Source: Oscillatoria salina IIICB1 (GTDB lineage Bacteria; Cyanobacteriota; Cyanobacteriia; Cyanobacteriales; SIO1D9). From it: 37,365 nucleotides of DNA. The notes below the pieces were generated by a model. It was not told where the DNA came from. It was given only the letters and a program-made list of their open reading frames with translations, and did not search any database. A program made the position numbers and the translations under genes. This document shows positions 15,460-23,813 of the stretch, one piece after another (position 1 is the first letter of the stretch; every line of letters begins with the position of its first letter). The DNA is taken from the NCBI RefSeq assembly GCF_020144665.1, contig NZ_JAAHBQ010000058.1, forward strand, positions 1-37,365. Reading direction: 5' to 3'.

Positions 15460-16752
15460 TTATGTCTCTATAGAAAATTCTTCGGGATCTATACCCTGAT
15501 TTGTCCAGCGAATTGCTTCTCTGGCTGATAAAATGTCTGGCGGTATGCGGGTTGCATGAATATAACCTGTACTGGGACAAGTCATTTTTAACAAGTGAAT
15601 TGGTTCGATATCCACCTCGTTTTCTATCTCTAATAAGGTATACTCTCGCCAACTATCTATTTCTTTAGCTGCTAATTCTTGACACAAGCGATCGTATCCA
15701 ATTCCTTGAATTAAGACTCGCCGCAATTCGGCATTTTGCTCGCTTAACAACCATTCTGACTGCCACAAATTCGGATGTACTTCACCATATTTTTTGGGTA
15801 ATACCACGCCACGATACAGATAGATACTATAACCATCTGCATATTTAATCGCTGCTTCTCCCTCAGCGTGCAACCGATTTTCACTATCAAAAGATAATTG
15901 ATTTGGTCGTTCCAAAACCCAACAAGTTCGTTCAAATGGTAAAAACCAACCACATTCAATAATTAAAGACTTTAGTCTCAACCATTTCCTAGTATCTACT
16001 TCACATTCCAATACCGATATACAGTAATCAACCACACTAGCTAAAAATACATCAAAATTAGAACGAAACAGATTTAAAGTCAACCCCAAACTACTAGAAA
16101 TACCCAATATAGGTTGAATATATGTTTGCTCCCACTCTCGAATCTCTGGCTGAGACATAAGTTGATTAAGCAAAGGTTCTCCAACTCCTTCCCAGAGAGG
16201 TTTACCTAACATTTCCCATTGCCAATCACCCAATTGAATCAATAAATCTCCCCCTGGCAATTTCCGCAACTGGTCGCGAATAAACTGTTGTTGTTGTTCC
16301 CAAAAAAGATATTCTTGTAACTGAGCAATTTGTTCGCTATTTTCGGCAATTTGCGTCCAAATTATTCCCGTTACTTGCATCATCGCTCCCAATCGTTCTT
16401 GGAAAGCTAATCTCTGGGTTAATTCCTGCCAAAGTTGCGTTTCTATTTGTTCGTTTAACTCACCCAAAAATAACTCAAAAGTAGATGGTATTGTTAATAT
16501 TGGCGCTCCTAATTCTTGGGCTAATCGTTCAGGTGGCTGGCTGATAATTTCTTGTTTTAATATTTCCGGACTACTGAAAAAGCGAACTGCTGGCGTTTTT
16601 TTGCCAATAACCTGATAAATCTCTTTTACAGCTTGAGTGGCTTGTTGTTTATTTATTGCTTCAGTAGAAAAAGCAATTTTGCGCCACTTTTCCTGATAAA
16701 CTGGAATCAAAGCTCTTTGTTCAGAAGTAAGCTGCTCGATCTTTTTAGCCAT
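15460..16752 (-). CDS. DUF6745-type protein of unknown function
   Basis: A 430-residue soluble protein matching the DUF6745 layout as I remember it. An N-terminal segment (LTSEQRALIPVYQEKWRKIA) is followed by a helical middle and a C-terminal domain. The latter has FERTCWVLERPNQLSF, LHAEGEAAIKYADGYSIYLY and ELRRVLIQGIGYDRLC. Elsewhere the domain is found in actinobacteria and myxobacteria. The ATG at 16752 has a ribosome site (AGGGGAAATT). The middle is Gln/Glu-rich and probably coiled. It lies 218 bases downstream of a small gene on the same strand whose homologues I recall as neighbours of DUF6745 genes. Function unknown. Confidence 0.75.
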   Translation of the reverse strand: MAKKIEQLTSEQRALIPVYQEKWRKIAFSTEAINKQQATQAVKEIYQVIGKKTPAVRFFSSPEILKQEIISQPPERLAQELGAPILTIPSTFELFLGELNEQIETQLWQELTQRLAFQERLGAMMQVTGIIWTQIAENSEQIAQLQEYLFWEQQQQFIRDQLRKLPGGDLLIQLGDWQWEMLGKPLWEGVGEPLLNQLMSQPEIREWEQTYIQPILGISSSLGLTLNLFRSNFDVFLASVVDYCISVLECEVDTRKWLRLKSLIIECGWFLPFERTCWVLERPNQLSFDSENRLHAEGEAAIKYADGYSIYLYRGVVLPKKYGEVHPNLWQSEWLLSEQNAELRRVLIQGIGYDRLCQELAAKEIDSWREYTLLEIENEVDIEPIHLLKMTCPSTGYIHATRIPPDILSAREAIRWTNQGIDPEEFSIET

Positions 16753-16970
16753 AATTTCCCCTATTTTAGCTACAATTAATTATTATCTTCGACCTTAAAC
16801 CCACCCAAACTTAACTCGAAATTGAATTAATTACTTAGCATTCTTCTTGGCGACTTGGCGCGAAAATAAACTCCCAAATAACCTAGATAACCTCATAACT
16901 TATAGTCAAGTGTGTTCGAGTTTTCCCAAATAATTATCATCCCCGAACACACCCAACCAACAATTAACAA

Positions 16971-17264
16971 TTAGTCAGCAACATAGCGCCAACCTTCAGG
17001 TTCGTATTCTCTTTGAATTCGTACCATCCAATCACCTTGAGGAACTGTAATTTGCTTATGTTCCTCATGGGTTAAAGTAGCAGTTTCTGACAATACCCGC
17101 AGATACAAAGTACCATCTTTTTCATATAATTCTGCTTGTCCATCACTAATTCGGTGTGTGTGTCCGGTTACTTCTCCTTCTGCAAGAATTAAGTGAGGGA
17201 CTTTTTTACCTGTTACTTGCTTCGTAGGTAAGAGAATAACATCTCCTTGGCGCATTGGTAACAT
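16971..17264 (-). CDS. Small conserved protein associated with DUF6745
   Basis: A 97-residue protein, beta-rich by appearance. Conserved-looking blocks are RQGDVILLPT, LAEGEVTGHTHRISDGQAELYE, LTHEEHKQITVPQGDW and a C-terminal VRIQREYEPEGWRYVAD. The histidines in GHTHR and HEEH could form a metal or ligand site in a small cupin-like barrel; this is inference. The ATG at 17264 has a clear AGGAGG seven bases upstream. It is the first gene of a probable two-gene unit with the DUF6745 protein. Function unknown. Confidence 0.78.
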   Translation of the reverse strand: MLPMRQGDVILLPTKQVTGKKVPHLILAEGEVTGHTHRISDGQAELYEKDGTLYLRVLSETATLTHEEHKQITVPQGDWMVRIQREYEPEGWRYVAD

Positions 17265-17332
17265 TAGTTTTCCTCCTATTTTTGGTGATGATATTGCTTT
17301 TGTAGCTTAAATATGATTTATTTGCCAATAAA

Positions 17333-17362
17333 TTTAGGGTGCGTTAGCTAACACACCCTAAA
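17333..17362. repeat. 30-bp near-perfect palindrome
   Basis: TTTAGGGTG-C-GTTAGCTAAC-A-CACCCTAAA: the two halves match except for one position pair. It lies in the leader of the 97-residue protein gene, downstream of mnmA. It resembles the TAGGGTGCGTTA-type repeats dispersed in cyanobacteria. It may be an operator or hairpin; no poly-T follows. Confidence 0.75.
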
Positions 17363-17403
17363 CTAAGATTGGTCTATTCAGGAAAATTTCCGCTTTTTTT
17401 GCA

Positions 17404-17423
17404 GAAAAATGAGGCTAAAGCCT
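17404..17423 (-). terminator. Possible rho-independent terminator of mnmA
   Basis: Read on the minus strand, the hairpin AGGCTTTAGCCT (5-bp arms) is followed by CATTTTTC, 17 bases past the mnmA stop. The stem is short, so it is probably weak. Confidence 0.45.
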
Positions 17424-17439
17424 AACTAGAAACAAACTA

Positions 17440-18501
17440 TTACGAAGTTGCTTGTTTTTCAATTATGCCGCCGCCGAGTAACATTTCTTCATCGTAGAAG
17501 ACTGCTGCTTGTCCGGGGGTGATGCTAAACTGGGGTTCAGCGAAGATTAGTTTGACGCGAGATTCTGTTAAGGGAATGACGGTGACTGGTACGGGTTGAG
17601 AACGATAGCGGACTCGTACTTGAGAGTGTATTGGTGTGGTAGGCTGGGGAATGGATACCCAGTTAGTTCGTTGAATTGTACATTCGCTGCGATCGCCACT
17701 GCTACGATTTCCGACTATGACTCGATTCATGACTGGATCGAGTTTAATCACGTATAAGGCTTCGCTATGGGCAATTCCTAGTCCTTTACGCTGTCCGATG
17801 GTATAGTTATGGATACCTTGGTGTTTGCCGAGGACTTTACCGCTTTCGTCTACGATTTCGCCTTCTTTCTCACTGAGATACTTCGCGAGAAATTTTTGCA
17901 TTGAACCGTGGGCTTCAATTAAGCATAAGTCTTGACTTTCTGGTTTACTGGCGGTTTTCAAGTTAAATTCGGCAGCAATTTTGCGGGTTTCGCTTTTGGT
18001 TAGATCTCCTAAAGGAAAGATTGTCCCAGCGAGCATTTCCTGGGTAAGATCGTAGAGGAAGTAGGATTGGTCTTTTTGGCGATCGCGTGCTGTAAATAAC
18101 TGATAGCGTTCTAATTCGTCATTGTACTCGATACGCGCATAATGTCCGGTCGCAATTTTCTCGCTGTCTAAGTTTGCTTTCGCATATTCCAGCATTGGAC
18201 CGAATTTTACGGTTCGGTTACATTGGGAACAAGGTAAAGGTGTTACTCCTGCTTCGTAACCAGAAATCAAGTAATTAACGATATTTTCTTGGAAAACTTC
18301 GCGAATATCGACGATGTGATGGGGTATTCCCAGTTGTTCGCAAATAAACGCCGCATCTACCATTCCTTCGGAACAGCATTGTCCTTTACCCTTCATTAAC
18401 CAAAGGGTAAGTCCAATTACTTGATATCCTTGATGGTGTAGGGTGGCGGCGGCTACGGAACTGTCAACCCCACCGGATAACCCGACGACGACTTTGTTCA
18501 T
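17440..18501 (-). CDS. mnmA: tRNA-specific 2-thiouridylase MnmA
   Basis: Thiolates U34 of tRNA-Lys, -Glu and -Gln using ATP and a persulfide relay. The 353-residue protein has the PP-loop [13 protein letters not shown] at the N-terminus. The first active-site Cys is in [12 protein letters not shown] and the second in [11 protein letters not shown]. It also has [32 protein letters not shown] and the C-terminal barrel ([11 protein letters not shown]... [16 protein letters not shown]). Length and all motifs are complete. The ATG at 18501 lacks a strong ribosome site. It is monocistronic or ends a unit before the palindrome at 17333. Confidence 0.96.
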   Translation of the reverse strand: MNKVVVGLSGGVDSSVAAATLHHQGYQVIGLTLWLMKGKGQCCSEGMVDAAFICEQLGIPHHIVDIREVFQENIVNYLISGYEAGVTPLPCSQCNRTVKFGPMLEYAKANLDSEKIATGHYARIEYNDELERYQLFTARDRQKDQSYFLYDLTQEMLAGTIFPLGDLTKSETRKIAAEFNLKTASKPESQDLCLIEAHGSMQKFLAKYLSEKEGEIVDESGKVLGKHQGIHNYTIGQRKGLGIAHSEALYVIKLDPVMNRVIVGNRSSGDRSECTIQRTNWVSIPQPTTPIHSQVRVRYRSQPVPVTVIPLTESRVKLIFAEPQFSITPGQAAVFYDEEMLLGGGIIEKQATS

Positions 18502-18652
18502 GGAACTGGAAATAATTACGTCTAAATGATTGCCATTCCTAGGCTAACATTTATCAGATTTTTCTTTGTGAGATGTTATCTCTAGTTTCTCTAGATATTT
18601 TGATAAATGGATGTTTGGATTTTTGCTGACACAGCTACATAATTTGGCGATC

Positions 18653-19822
18653 TTAGATTAAGACTGAAATAAAGTAACCGATCGCTGCGCTTCCTAAAAC
18701 GATCCAAGCGGCGTTGATTTTCCAGCGTAAGACGATTATACCAGCAACGATCGCGATCGCTATACCAACTAAATCTAAGGGTTGAAATAAGGTTTCGACG
18801 ATTAAGCGAAAGGTGACTACTGCCATTAATGCTACCGCGCTCACGTTGACTGCGTCGAGAAAGGCTGCTGTCCATTTGGACTCGCGTAGTTTGGGAATTA
18901 TCGGGTTGAGGATAGCGACGAAGAAAAATGAGGGTAGAAAAATTCCAAGGGTTGCGGCGATCGCGCCGGGAACGCCTAAAATAAGGTAGCCGATGAAGGT
19001 TGAGGTGGATAATACTGGACCTGGGGTAAATTGACCGATAGCGATCGCATCTAATAATTGTTGTTGTGTTAACCATTGATATTTTCCCACAACTTCGCCT
19101 TCTAAAAAAGCTATTAAAACATAGCCGCTACCAAATAAGATACTGCCTACTTTTAGGAAAAATAAACCTAATTCCCATAATGCAGGTTTGACGGTTGTTG
19201 TTACTTCGGCGGCAATAACTATGGTATTTTCCAATATGGCACTTAAATTTAAACCCGCCACTAGCATTGATGCGCTATTTTCGGGCGGATCTTTGCCTAA
19301 TTTTAACCAAATTGCGCCAACTATCCCACCTACCAAAAGTGCGATCGCTTCGTTAATTCCTAATAAAATTAAAGGTACGACACCTAAACCAATTACCAAC
19401 AGTTGCCGACTCTTAACGGCTTTTTTTCCTAATCGCCATAAAGCCCCAAAAATTATTGCTAAAACTGCTGGTTTTATTCCATAAAATAAAGGTTCAATTT
19501 CGGGAAGATTACCAAATTGTACATAAATCCAAGCCAAAATTCCCGTAATTAATACCGCCGGAAAAATAAAGCAAATTCCGGCGACAAATAACCCTGATAA
19601 GCCACCGTAAATATAACCGACGTGAATTGCCATTTCGGTTGAATTTGGACCGGGGATCAAGTTAGTTACACCGATGAGATCGAGAAAACGATCGCGTGTT
19701 ATCCACCTTCTTCTATTTACCACTTCGTCTTCCATCATGGCAATATGAGCGGCAGGTCCACCAAATGCGATCGTGCCTAGTTTGCTAAATAATTTTGCCA
19801 ATTCTAATATTTTGCTTGACAA
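18653..19822 (-). CDS. chrA: Chromate transporter, long-chain ChrA type
   Basis: A 389-residue membrane protein of the CHR family, which exports chromate. Both homologous halves are present. The first has KLGTIAFGGPAAHIAMME and NLIPGPNSTEMAIHVGY. The second has FGSGYVLIAFLEGEVV and AIGQFTPGPVLSTSTFIGY. About ten membrane segments can be traced. The start is a TTG at 19822 with a strong AGGAGG six to seven bases upstream; no ATG fits better. No chrB regulator is nearby. The physiological substrate in cyanobacteria may include sulfate-like anions; that is inference. Confidence 0.92.
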   Translation of the reverse strand: MSSKILELAKLFSKLGTIAFGGPAAHIAMMEDEVVNRRRWITRDRFLDLIGVTNLIPGPNSTEMAIHVGYIYGGLSGLFVAGICFIFPAVLITGILAWIYVQFGNLPEIEPLFYGIKPAVLAIIFGALWRLGKKAVKSRQLLVIGLGVVPLILLGINEAIALLVGGIVGAIWLKLGKDPPENSASMLVAGLNLSAILENTIVIAAEVTTTVKPALWELGLFFLKVGSILFGSGYVLIAFLEGEVVGKYQWLTQQQLLDAIAIGQFTPGPVLSTSTFIGYLILGVPGAIAATLGIFLPSFFFVAILNPIIPKLRESKWTAAFLDAVNVSAVALMAVVTFRLIVETLFQPLDLVGIAIAIVAGIIVLRWKINAAWIVLGSAAIGYFISVLI

Positions 19823-19922
19823 AATTAGCCTCCTGTGTATTTTGAAGCGATTTTGATCTTGTTAATAATCTTAAGTTTCTCAGATTAAGGTTGAGTTATA
19901 TAAGATAGTAAACCTGCAAATT

Positions 19923-20195
19923 TTACTCATTTTCCTGTTGCATTCGACGCTGATTTAACTTTTTTTCTAGCCTTTCAAATACCTCATCACTATTAATCAA
20001 ATCGCCTTGTTCTGAGGCTGATACCCCAATCCCGATTTCTTCTTTCAACTCCTCAAAACGTCCCTGATAAATCTCATCCCGATTTATCAACAGTTTAATT
20101 CCTTCCTCAATTGCCTCATCAATAGACTGATATTGACCTCTGCTCACTTTCTCTTGGAGATATTGTTCCAATTCTGGCTGTAAAGAAATATTCAT
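19923..20195 (-). CDS. ParD/CopG-type antitoxin, orphan
   Basis: A 90-residue protein with the ParD-type ribbon-helix-helix N-terminus (MNISLQPELEQYLQEKVSRGQYQSIDEAI). A charged flexible C-terminus (FERLEKKLNQRRMQQENE) would normally bind a ParE toxin. No ParE frame follows it; only 100 non-coding bases separate it from chrA. It is either an orphan antitoxin, the remnant of a lost pair, or a regulator on its own. Confidence 0.8.
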   Translation of the reverse strand: MNISLQPELEQYLQEKVSRGQYQSIDEAIEEGIKLLINRDEIYQGRFEELKEEIGIGVSASEQGDLINSDEVFERLEKKLNQRRMQQENE

Positions 20196-20377
20196 ATTGC
20201 TTCGATATCGTTGACAACCGATCGGTAAATTTAAACTGACTGTGACGCTTTCGTTTCCAACTAAGCACTTTCAAGCTCGTAACCCCTATTATACGATATT
20301 CCCTATCTTATAATCAAAGGTATGAAAGTTAAAGGAAATGGCAAGCTAAGGTTTTAAATAGTCGTTATCAATTTTTA

Positions 20378-20989
20378 CTATTTGTTGATTTGATAATAGT
20401 GTCGATATAGTAGTTCTAATTTGCCGCCGTATTTCTGAATTGTTGTTAGTTGACGGCGATATAATCCGCGAAATGTGTTAGCAAATAAAAGGGTGAAAAT
20501 TGCGACGATTAAGCCTGCTACGGTGGTGATTAAAGCGTCGCTAATTCCTCCGGTTACTCCCGCCGTGTTAGTGTTACTAATATCGCCGAGTCTTAGGGCG
20601 GCAAAGGCTTCGATTAAGCCTAATATTGTTCCTAGTAAGCCTAATAACGGGGCAATGCTAATAATTGTTTCAAAGACGGTGTTAAAGCGCTTGAGTATGG
20701 TAATTTCGGCTTGGGCGGCAGTTTCTAAGGCTAAGCGAAATTCTTCTGGAGTGGGATGGTTTAATTCTAAAGCGGTGAGGAAGATTCGGGGAAGAGGAAA
20801 GTGAGAGCTGTTTTCTAGTAGTGTTAAACTTGTCTGAGAATTAGATTGATATTGACTCAGAAATTCTTTGATTATCGGTTCTTGAAACTTTTGTAAACGC
20901 CACCAAAAAATACATCGCTCGATGATTAGCGCGATCGCTACGAGCGAAAATACGAGTAGGGGTATTAAGACTATTTCACCCAGTCCCAT
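20378..20989 (-). CDS. MotA/TolQ/ExbB-type proton channel protein
   Basis: A 203-residue inner-membrane protein with three membrane segments. The first is IVLIPLLVFSLVAIALIIERC; the others are in FETIISIAPLLGLLGTILGLIEAF and GISDALITTVAGLIVAIFTLLFANTF. The signature APLLGLLGTILGLI is that of ExbB/TolQ. It should couple proton flow to an outer-membrane system through an ExbD/TolR partner, but no such gene adjoins it. Its ATG at 20989 lies only 16 bases from a long heptamer repeat block, so any promoter or leader must lie inside or beyond the repeats. Confidence 0.88.
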   Translation of the reverse strand: MGLGEIVLIPLLVFSLVAIALIIERCIFWWRLQKFQEPIIKEFLSQYQSNSQTSLTLLENSSHFPLPRIFLTALELNHPTPEEFRLALETAAQAEITILKRFNTVFETIISIAPLLGLLGTILGLIEAFAALRLGDISNTNTAGVTGGISDALITTVAGLIVAIFTLLFANTFRGLYRRQLTTIQKYGGKLELLYRHYYQINK

Positions 20990-21005
20990 TTTCTATTGGT
21001 AGATG

Positions 21006-21275
21006 GCAGTTAACAGTTAGCAGTGACCAGTGAACAGTTAGCAGTTAGCAGTGACCAGTTATCAGTTAGCAGTGACCAGTTATCAGTTATCAGTGACCAG
21101 TTATCAGTTATCAGGGAACAGTTAACAGTTATCAGTTAGCAGGGAACAGTTAACAGTTTATCCTCTTGTTTCCCAATCCCCAATCCCTAATCCCCAATCC
21201 CCAATCCCCAATCCCCAGTCCCCAATCCCCAGTCACCAGTCACCAGTCCCTAGTCCCCAATCACCAATCCCCCAA
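21006..21275. repeat. STRR heptamer block, left arm of an inverted pair
   Basis: About 270 bases made of 7-base units. First come CAGTTAG, CAGTTAT, CAGTGAC, CAGTGAA and CAGTTAA in mixed order to about 21160. A linker TTTATCCTCTTGTTTCCC follows, then CCCCAAT/CCCCAGT/CACCAGT units. It ends at the stop codon of the DUF2993 gene. The same module in opposite orientation lies at 22204-22436. Confidence 0.92.
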
Positions 21276-22070
21276 TCAACCTGTTTTCGGGACTCGCTCA
21301 ATTTGCGCGTAACCAGTGAATACGAGCATATTACCTTGAGTTTCTAGGCGATTAATCCGCATATTCACCCCGTCAAGGTTGAAACGGTCGAGATCGACCA
21401 TATCATTTAAAATCTCAATCAACACATTCGTCAACTGTTCGGAAATATCTCGTAACTCTTCTGGGACTGCTTCCGGTTCAAATTTGGCATTTTGAAACTT
21501 AATCCTGCGCCGTCTCTCAACTCCGAGAGTACAACTTAAGCTTACTGGTACTTTACCATTGTCGCTTAAGTCAGCCTTGGCGAACAGTTTTAACCCGTTG
21601 TTGGGTAAGAGTTCAATTTGGACATCAGTAAAGGAAACGGGTTTACCATCAGACAGTTCTGTCAATGTGGGTAAGGTCAGCTTTTCTAGACGCTTCTTAA
21701 CTAAATCCGCACCAAAAGCTTCATTAATATCTTTTTCTGTCAGTTTTACCGCAGCGATCGCTTGAGTTGGCTGCTTCAGAGACAAATTCCCTTGCATTAC
21801 CGAACCAGCATCGATCGACACCGCATCAGTCTCGAATGACATCTCCTCCGCGCGAAATTGCCGACGAATTACTATGCCTCGACCATTCATTTTAAAGCTG
21901 TCGATGCTACCCTGCAACAGCTTACTCGGAGGGTTGCACCGAACCTGAACATCGACCAACTCAGAGCGAGTAAACAGGTGGCGCAGGGTATTTGTGGCTA
22001 CGGTACTGAGCATATTTTCTGCCCAGTCCGCGCCGCGATCGTTACCAAAACCAACAAAGCCACCAATCAT
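21276..22070 (-). CDS. LmeA-like phospholipid-binding protein (DUF2993)
   Basis: A 264-residue protein of the DUF2993/LmeA type. It shows alternating beta strands such as VDVQVRCNPPSKLLQGSIDS, GIVIRRQFRAEEMSFETDAV and VSFTDVQIELLPNNGLKLFA, and the end NMRINRLETQGNMLVFTGYAQI. Homologues bind lipids, and the actinobacterial LmeA acts in the envelope. No clear signal peptide is visible in the chosen start region (MIGGFVGFGNDRGADWAENML). Location is therefore open; association with the membrane is plausible. The gene is bracketed by two inverted heptamer repeat blocks, one touching its stop codon. Confidence 0.82.
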   Translation of the reverse strand: MIGGFVGFGNDRGADWAENMLSTVATNTLRHLFTRSELVDVQVRCNPPSKLLQGSIDSFKMNGRGIVIRRQFRAEEMSFETDAVSIDAGSVMQGNLSLKQPTQAIAAVKLTEKDINEAFGADLVKKRLEKLTLPTLTELSDGKPVSFTDVQIELLPNNGLKLFAKADLSDNGKVPVSLSCTLGVERRRRIKFQNAKFEPEAVPEELRDISEQLTNVLIEILNDMVDLDRFNLDGVNMRINRLETQGNMLVFTGYAQIERVPKTG

Positions 22071-22203
22071 ATGTCTATTTGCTTCTTTCTACGGTCTTTG
22101 TACCTTTGTAACAGAATATTAAGCGTTCGGCAATTAAACCTACCCTGAGTACAGTTTAGAAAAGTTTAACAGTCCCATATTAGACCCTTTTGGAGGATGG
22201 CAA

Positions 22204-22436
22204 GGATTGGGGATTGGGGAGGAGGTGACTGGGGAGGAGGTGACTGGGGAGGAGGTGACTGGGGATTGGGGATTGGGGATTAGGGATTGGGAAACAAGAG
22301 GATAAACTGGTCACTGCTAACTGATAACTGATAACTGATAACTGATAACTGGTCACTGCTAACTGCTAACTGATAACTGGTCACTGATAACTGTTCACTG
22401 GTCACTGGTCACTGGTCACTGTTCACTGGACACTGA
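22204..22436. repeat. STRR heptamer block, right arm of an inverted pair
   Basis: This block makes up most of the 352-base gap 22071-22422. The first part is GGGGATT and GGGGAGGAGGTGACT units. The linker GGGAAACAAGAGGATAAACT follows (the reverse complement of the one in the left arm), then TGATAAC/TGGTCAC/TGCTAAC units. The last units enter the alpha/beta hydrolase gene and provide its final codons and stop. The remaining 22071-22203 shows no gene. Confidence 0.92.
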
Positions 22437-23316
22437 AAACCCAGTCGCGGAGTAAGCGATTAACTTCTGTTGGTACTTCGTCGTGGGGACAGTGACCAGC
22501 ACGAAGGTAGTGTTCTGTCAAGTTGGGATAATATTTCTTAAACTTTGCCCCTCTTTCCTTAGCATTCATCCAGGGATCGCCTTCTCCCCACAAAAGTAAC
22601 AGGGGACACTGTAATTGCTGCAATAGCACGTCTACCATTTCGCCACGGGGAGTTTTAAACACGGAAGCGAAGACTTTGGCAGCGCCGCGATCGCATGATG
22701 GGCGATAAATTTCTTCGATTAAGCGATCGCTGACGGCGGAGCGATCGAGGTAAACTCTTTCTAGGGTTTTGCGAATCGTCGATCTTTGGCGGACGTATTG
22801 GAATAACAAATAACTGGGGATCGGTTGTAACAAAACCCAGCGACTGAGTTTACTCATCCACTTTTGCCAAGAGTTATTATTTTCGGGAACTTTGGTATCG
22901 GTGAAAGGTCCGGCGCTATTCAACAAAACTAAACCCATAACCGCCGAGGGACGTTGGGAAGCAACGCACAAAGCACAATATCCACCTAAAGAATTTCCCG
23001 CTAAGACTACGGTCGAACCAATGACTTCAGTGATAAAATCAAAAAGCTGATCCCGCCATAACTCACCGCTATACTGTACATCAGCTTTCGCCGATCGCCC
23101 AAAACCCAATAAGTCGATCGCCCAAACCTCAAAATCATCCTTCAGCTGCGCGATATTTTTGCGCCAATGATCTGTAGACGCACCAAAACCATGAACTAAT
23201 AACAGTGGCGGGATTCCCTCTCGCTTTGTGCCAGCTTTGACATAATAGATAGAATGTCCTCGCCACTGCCAGTAATAACCTGGAATCGAAGCTTCTGCTG
23301 TACCTGTGGCTATCAT
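22423..23316 (-). CDS. Alpha/beta hydrolase
   Basis: A 297-residue alpha/beta-fold hydrolase of the epoxide-hydrolase/haloperoxidase-like group. It has the oxyanion strand LLLVHGFGASTDHW and the nucleophile elbow AGNSLGGYCAL with the catalytic Ser. The acid region is LLLLWGEGDPWMNAKE and the catalytic His is in RAGHCPHDEVP. All triad positions are present. Soluble, substrate unknown. The last residues (SVQ and the TGA) are encoded by the neighbouring heptamer repeat, so the repeat probably altered the original C-terminus by a few residues. It is transcribed divergently from clpS. Confidence 0.9.
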   Translation of the reverse strand: MIATGTAEASIPGYYWQWRGHSIYYVKAGTKREGIPPLLLVHGFGASTDHWRKNIAQLKDDFEVWAIDLLGFGRSAKADVQYSGELWRDQLFDFITEVIGSTVVLAGNSLGGYCALCVASQRPSAVMGLVLLNSAGPFTDTKVPENNNSWQKWMSKLSRWVLLQPIPSYLLFQYVRQRSTIRKTLERVYLDRSAVSDRLIEEIYRPSCDRGAAKVFASVFKTPRGEMVDVLLQQLQCPLLLLWGEGDPWMNAKERGAKFKKYYPNLTEHYLRAGHCPHDEVPTEVNRLLRDWVFSVQ

Positions 23317-23495
23317 GCCCTAAATGTTAAGTAACGTTAACAGCTTTATTTTATCGTTCCGTGACGAAGATGGGAAAAGCTGCTGAAGTTTGCCCCTGCA
23401 AGCTTTTAAAATTGTTCAGTAAGATAAACAATCGATCGCAGTTTTTCCCTATTCCCAGGAATCCTTGTAGAAAGTTAAACGAAAGGAGGTAAATT

Positions 23496-23801
23496 GTGTC
23501 CGTTGATATCCTGGAAAAGCCATCAACCACAACCATAGAGAAAACAAATACTGTCCGTAAACACGCACCTCGCTATCGAGTTTTACTCCATAACGATGAT
23601 TTTAATAGCATGGAGTATGTCGTACAGGTGTTAATGCAAACAGTAGCGGGGATGACTCAGCCCCAAGCTGTTAATATCATGATGGAAGCTCATACAAATG
23701 GTATTGCTTTAGTTATTACTTGTGCTTTGGAACACGCTGAGTTTTACTGCGAAACGCTGAAAAATCACGGTTTAACCAGCACAATTGAACCTGATGAATA
23801 A
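23496..23801 (+). CDS. clpS: ClpS, adaptor of ClpAP/ClpCP protease
   Basis: A 101-residue N-recognin that hands N-end-rule substrates to the Clp chaperone. Typical residues are RYRVLLHNDDFNSMEYVVQVL (the NDD and M/Y pocket), MMEAHTNGIALVITC and EHAEFYCETLKNHGL. The start is GTG at 23496, decided by a perfect AAAGGAGGT five bases upstream. A CPBP-type membrane protease gene follows 12 bases after the stop, so the two are likely cotranscribed. Confidence 0.95.
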   Translation: MSVDILEKPSTTTIEKTNTVRKHAPRYRVLLHNDDFNSMEYVVQVLMQTVAGMTQPQAVNIMMEAHTNGIALVITCALEHAEFYCETLKNHGLTSTIEPDE

Positions 23802-23813
23802 ATCCTTGAATTC

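Noticed and set aside
20322-20357. Twelve-codon mini-ORF (MKVKGNGKLRF) with an AAAGG upstream, reminiscent of the first residues of some cyanobacterial tyrosine recombinases
   Set aside because: Too short to judge, no further integrase similarity follows, and no attachment-site repeats are seen.
21006-21275. CRISPR-like array of regularly repeated units
   Set aside because: The units are only 7 bases, contiguous and without unique spacers, and no cas gene is in the window. These are STRR heptamers.
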